From assembly GCA_024640385.1 (NCBI GenBank), contig JAHEFC010000188.1, positions 1 through 7,450 on the forward strand: a stretch of 7,450 nt of DNA. The letters run 5' to 3'. Of this stretch, positions 6,149 to 7,450 are shown one piece after another; the stretch's first letter is position 1, and each line of letters starts with the position of its first letter. Under the pieces are notes generated by a model. It saw only the letters and a program-made list of their open reading frames with translations, was not told the DNA's origin and did no database searches. This DNA comes from Sphingobacteriales bacterium. GTDB lineage: Bacteria > Bacteroidota > Bacteroidia > Chitinophagales > Chitinophagaceae. The position numbers were made by a program, and so were the translations under genes.

Positions 6149-7450
6149 TTACAAATACAACCGAAAGCCAAGCTGACTGATCCATCGCGCACTGTTTCCT
6201 GGAGCGGTACTTGCCTGTAAAGACCAGGGAGTTCCCTGTTTGGGGCTAAACTGGTACTGTGGGGTCAGATCGTTTGGCGAAGCAAACTTCTCGAAACGAA
6301 TCAGCGCAAAATTATCTCCCGGCATTACATAGGTTCTGCCCCATTCCGGATTAAGCATATTCAGAAAATTGAATACATCGAAAATGATCCCGGCCCGCAT
6401 CTTCTTTTCACCGGCTTTGATGACGAACTCCTGTTGGATCCGGATATCCACCGTGTGCGTAAAAGGCAACCTGGCTTTATTCCTTCCCGAAAATGATCCG
6501 CGGATAGAATTAAGATAACGATCGGATTGAATGAATTTCTCCAGCATCGCTCTCTGTTGATCTGCTGAATAATTGCCGCTGCTCCCGCTGATCGGGATAA
6601 AGCTCATCTCCTGAATTTCCTTACTGGTGGGCACATATATCAGGTCGAAACTCTCGTTCTGACCAAGATCATTGACCATGCTCCGCTCATAGACATAACT
6701 ATATGGTTGTCCTGATTGCCCCTGGTAAAAGAAAGAGATGGTAGTTGAGATATTTTCCTGCGCATAGGTAAACCTACGCATGCCGTATACATAGATCCGG
6801 TGTGCCAGATCAAAGTCGGATGTCGACCTGTTAGCGTCGTTTCGGCCATTTACCGTTTCCAGTGACCTCCATTGCTGGAAATTAGGACCCGATAAACCGG
6901 TAGGTTCAAAAACTGCTTTAGCATTCCCAAATGTATAGGCAGCATGAAATGCTGATCGCAAACTGGCGGGCGAACTGATTGTTGCACTCACACTATAAGA
7001 GAATCCCTTACCAGACCCATTGTTCTCCAGCAACAAAATGGCATTGTAAGGATTAGCTCCATTCATTGGCACCTTTGGAGGCAGACCATTAGCAGAATAT
7101 ACGGTGCGGGAACCAGCGCCAGATGATTTTAATTCAGGAGGCAATAGATTCACATTGGTATATCTGATCTCGTGGAGATTTTCAGTAAGAAGAAATTCGA
7201 TACCCGAACTCCATCCTTTACCGATCTTTTTTTCTATGGCCGAAGTCATTCGCCAGACCGTAGGGTATTTGAATTTACCGGCAACTACAACAATATTACC
7301 TTTCGCATTTTCAGGGTTCAGCCCCAGGTTTTTAAAGCCCGGCTGGCCATTAACATCAGGATTGAATTTCACATTGTAGTTAACCGGGATGAGGTCAAGC
7401 GAAGATGTTTTGTAATTATACACCTCAGAGGGCCATATATTCAGGATGCG
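6149..7450 (-). CDS. Oar-like TonB-dependent receptor, C-terminal part (N-terminus outside window)
   Basis: The frame is open from the right edge of the window to a TAA at 6151-6149, giving the last 433 residues. The GTG at 7423 is an internal valine, since the frame continues upstream through RILNIWPSEVYNYK. The visible part is outer-membrane beta-barrel: alternating aromatic and polar strands, GFSYSVSATISSPASLRSAFHAAYTFG-type segments, DFDLAHRIYVYGMRRFTY, ISTTISFFYQGQSGQPYSYVY, TVDIRIQQEF, the IIFDVFNFLNMLNPEWG motif typical of large Oar/OmpA-related Bacteroidota receptors, and a terminal WISQLGFRLYL strand. Family members are usually about 1000 residues or more with a carboxypeptidase-like domain and plug in front. 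The substrate cannot be told. The stop codon lies one base from the stop of the convergent response regulator gene. Confidence 0.88.
   Translation of the reverse strand, partial: RILNIWPSEVYNYKTSSLDLIPVNYNVKFNPDVNGQPGFKNLGLNPENAKGNIVVVAGKFKYPTVWRMTSAIEKKIGKGWSSGIEFLLTENLHEIRYTNVNLLPPELKSSGAGSRTVYSANGLPPKVPMNGANPYNAILLLENNGSGKGFSYSVSATISSPASLRSAFHAAYTFGNAKAVFEPTGLSGPNFQQWRSLETVNGRNDANRSTSDFDLAHRIYVYGMRRFTYAQENISTTISFFYQGQSGQPYSYVYERSMVNDLGQNESFDLIYVPTSKEIQEMSFIPISGSSGNYSADQQRAMLEKFIQSDRYLNSIRGSFSGRNKARLPFTHTVDIRIQQEFVIKAGEKKMRAGIIFDVFNFLNMLNPEWGRTYVMPGDNFALIRFEKFASPNDLTPQYQFSPKQGTPWSLQASTAPGNSARWISQLGFRLYL

Noticed and set aside
7104..7379. Plus-strand open frame inside the right receptor gene
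   Set aside because: It overlaps clear receptor coding sequence on the minus strand and has no features of its own.
7421..7423. GTG as a start codon for the right-hand receptor fragment
   Set aside because: The frame continues without a stop to the window edge, and the residues upstream read as more barrel sequence, so the true start lies outside the window.
1..7450. CRISPR array, tRNA, rRNA, transposase or integrase
   Set aside because: No regularly spaced repeats, cloverleaf-like sequence, rRNA sequence or mobile-element protein was seen on either strand.

Overview
The window reads as chromosomal DNA from a Bacteroidota bacterium, most likely a Chitinophagaceae-like member. Three things support this: two TonB-dependent outer-membrane receptor genes of Bacteroidota type, promoter-like sites that match the Bacteroidota -33/-7 pattern (TTG or TTTG, about 19-20 bases, TAnnTTTG) instead of the enterobacterial one, and weak or absent Shine-Dalgarno sequences. 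The exact genus cannot be fixed from the sequence. Six protein genes fill the window; both end genes are cut by the window edges. No tRNA, rRNA, CRISPR array or insertion sequence was seen.

Left part (1-2512, minus strand): a probable two-gene metal-handling unit. The promoter-proximal gene (1957-2340) encodes a small exported Cys/His-rich protein that matches the HYC_CC_PP family by its motifs. After 81 bases comes a TonB-dependent receptor (1-1875, C-terminus outside the window). It carries an N-terminal heavy-metal-associated (HMA) domain with a CVMC motif ahead of the carboxypeptidase-regulatory-like and plug domains. A promoter-like site with an adjoining near-perfect palindrome lies upstream of the small gene. 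A 14-bp perfect stem (2447-2494) separates this unit from the next gene.

Middle part (2513-4342): a minus-strand gene for a 516-residue lipoprotein with YD-like repeat segments, then a divergent intergenic region of 279 bases. That region holds a promoter-like site for each direction and three separate dyad symmetries.

Right part (4343-7450): a plus-strand two-gene operon encoding a LytS/YehU-type membrane histidine kinase and a LytTR-type response regulator, overlapping at ATGA. It converges, with one base between the stop codons, on a minus-strand Oar-like TonB-dependent receptor whose N-terminal half lies beyond the window.

The families are recognisable, so I do not claim a wholly new system. 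The most interesting signals are the receptor/small-protein pair, which share vicinal cysteine pairs, with a candidate operator; the dyad-rich divergent intergenic region; and a degenerate heptamer repeat between the two metal-unit genes.
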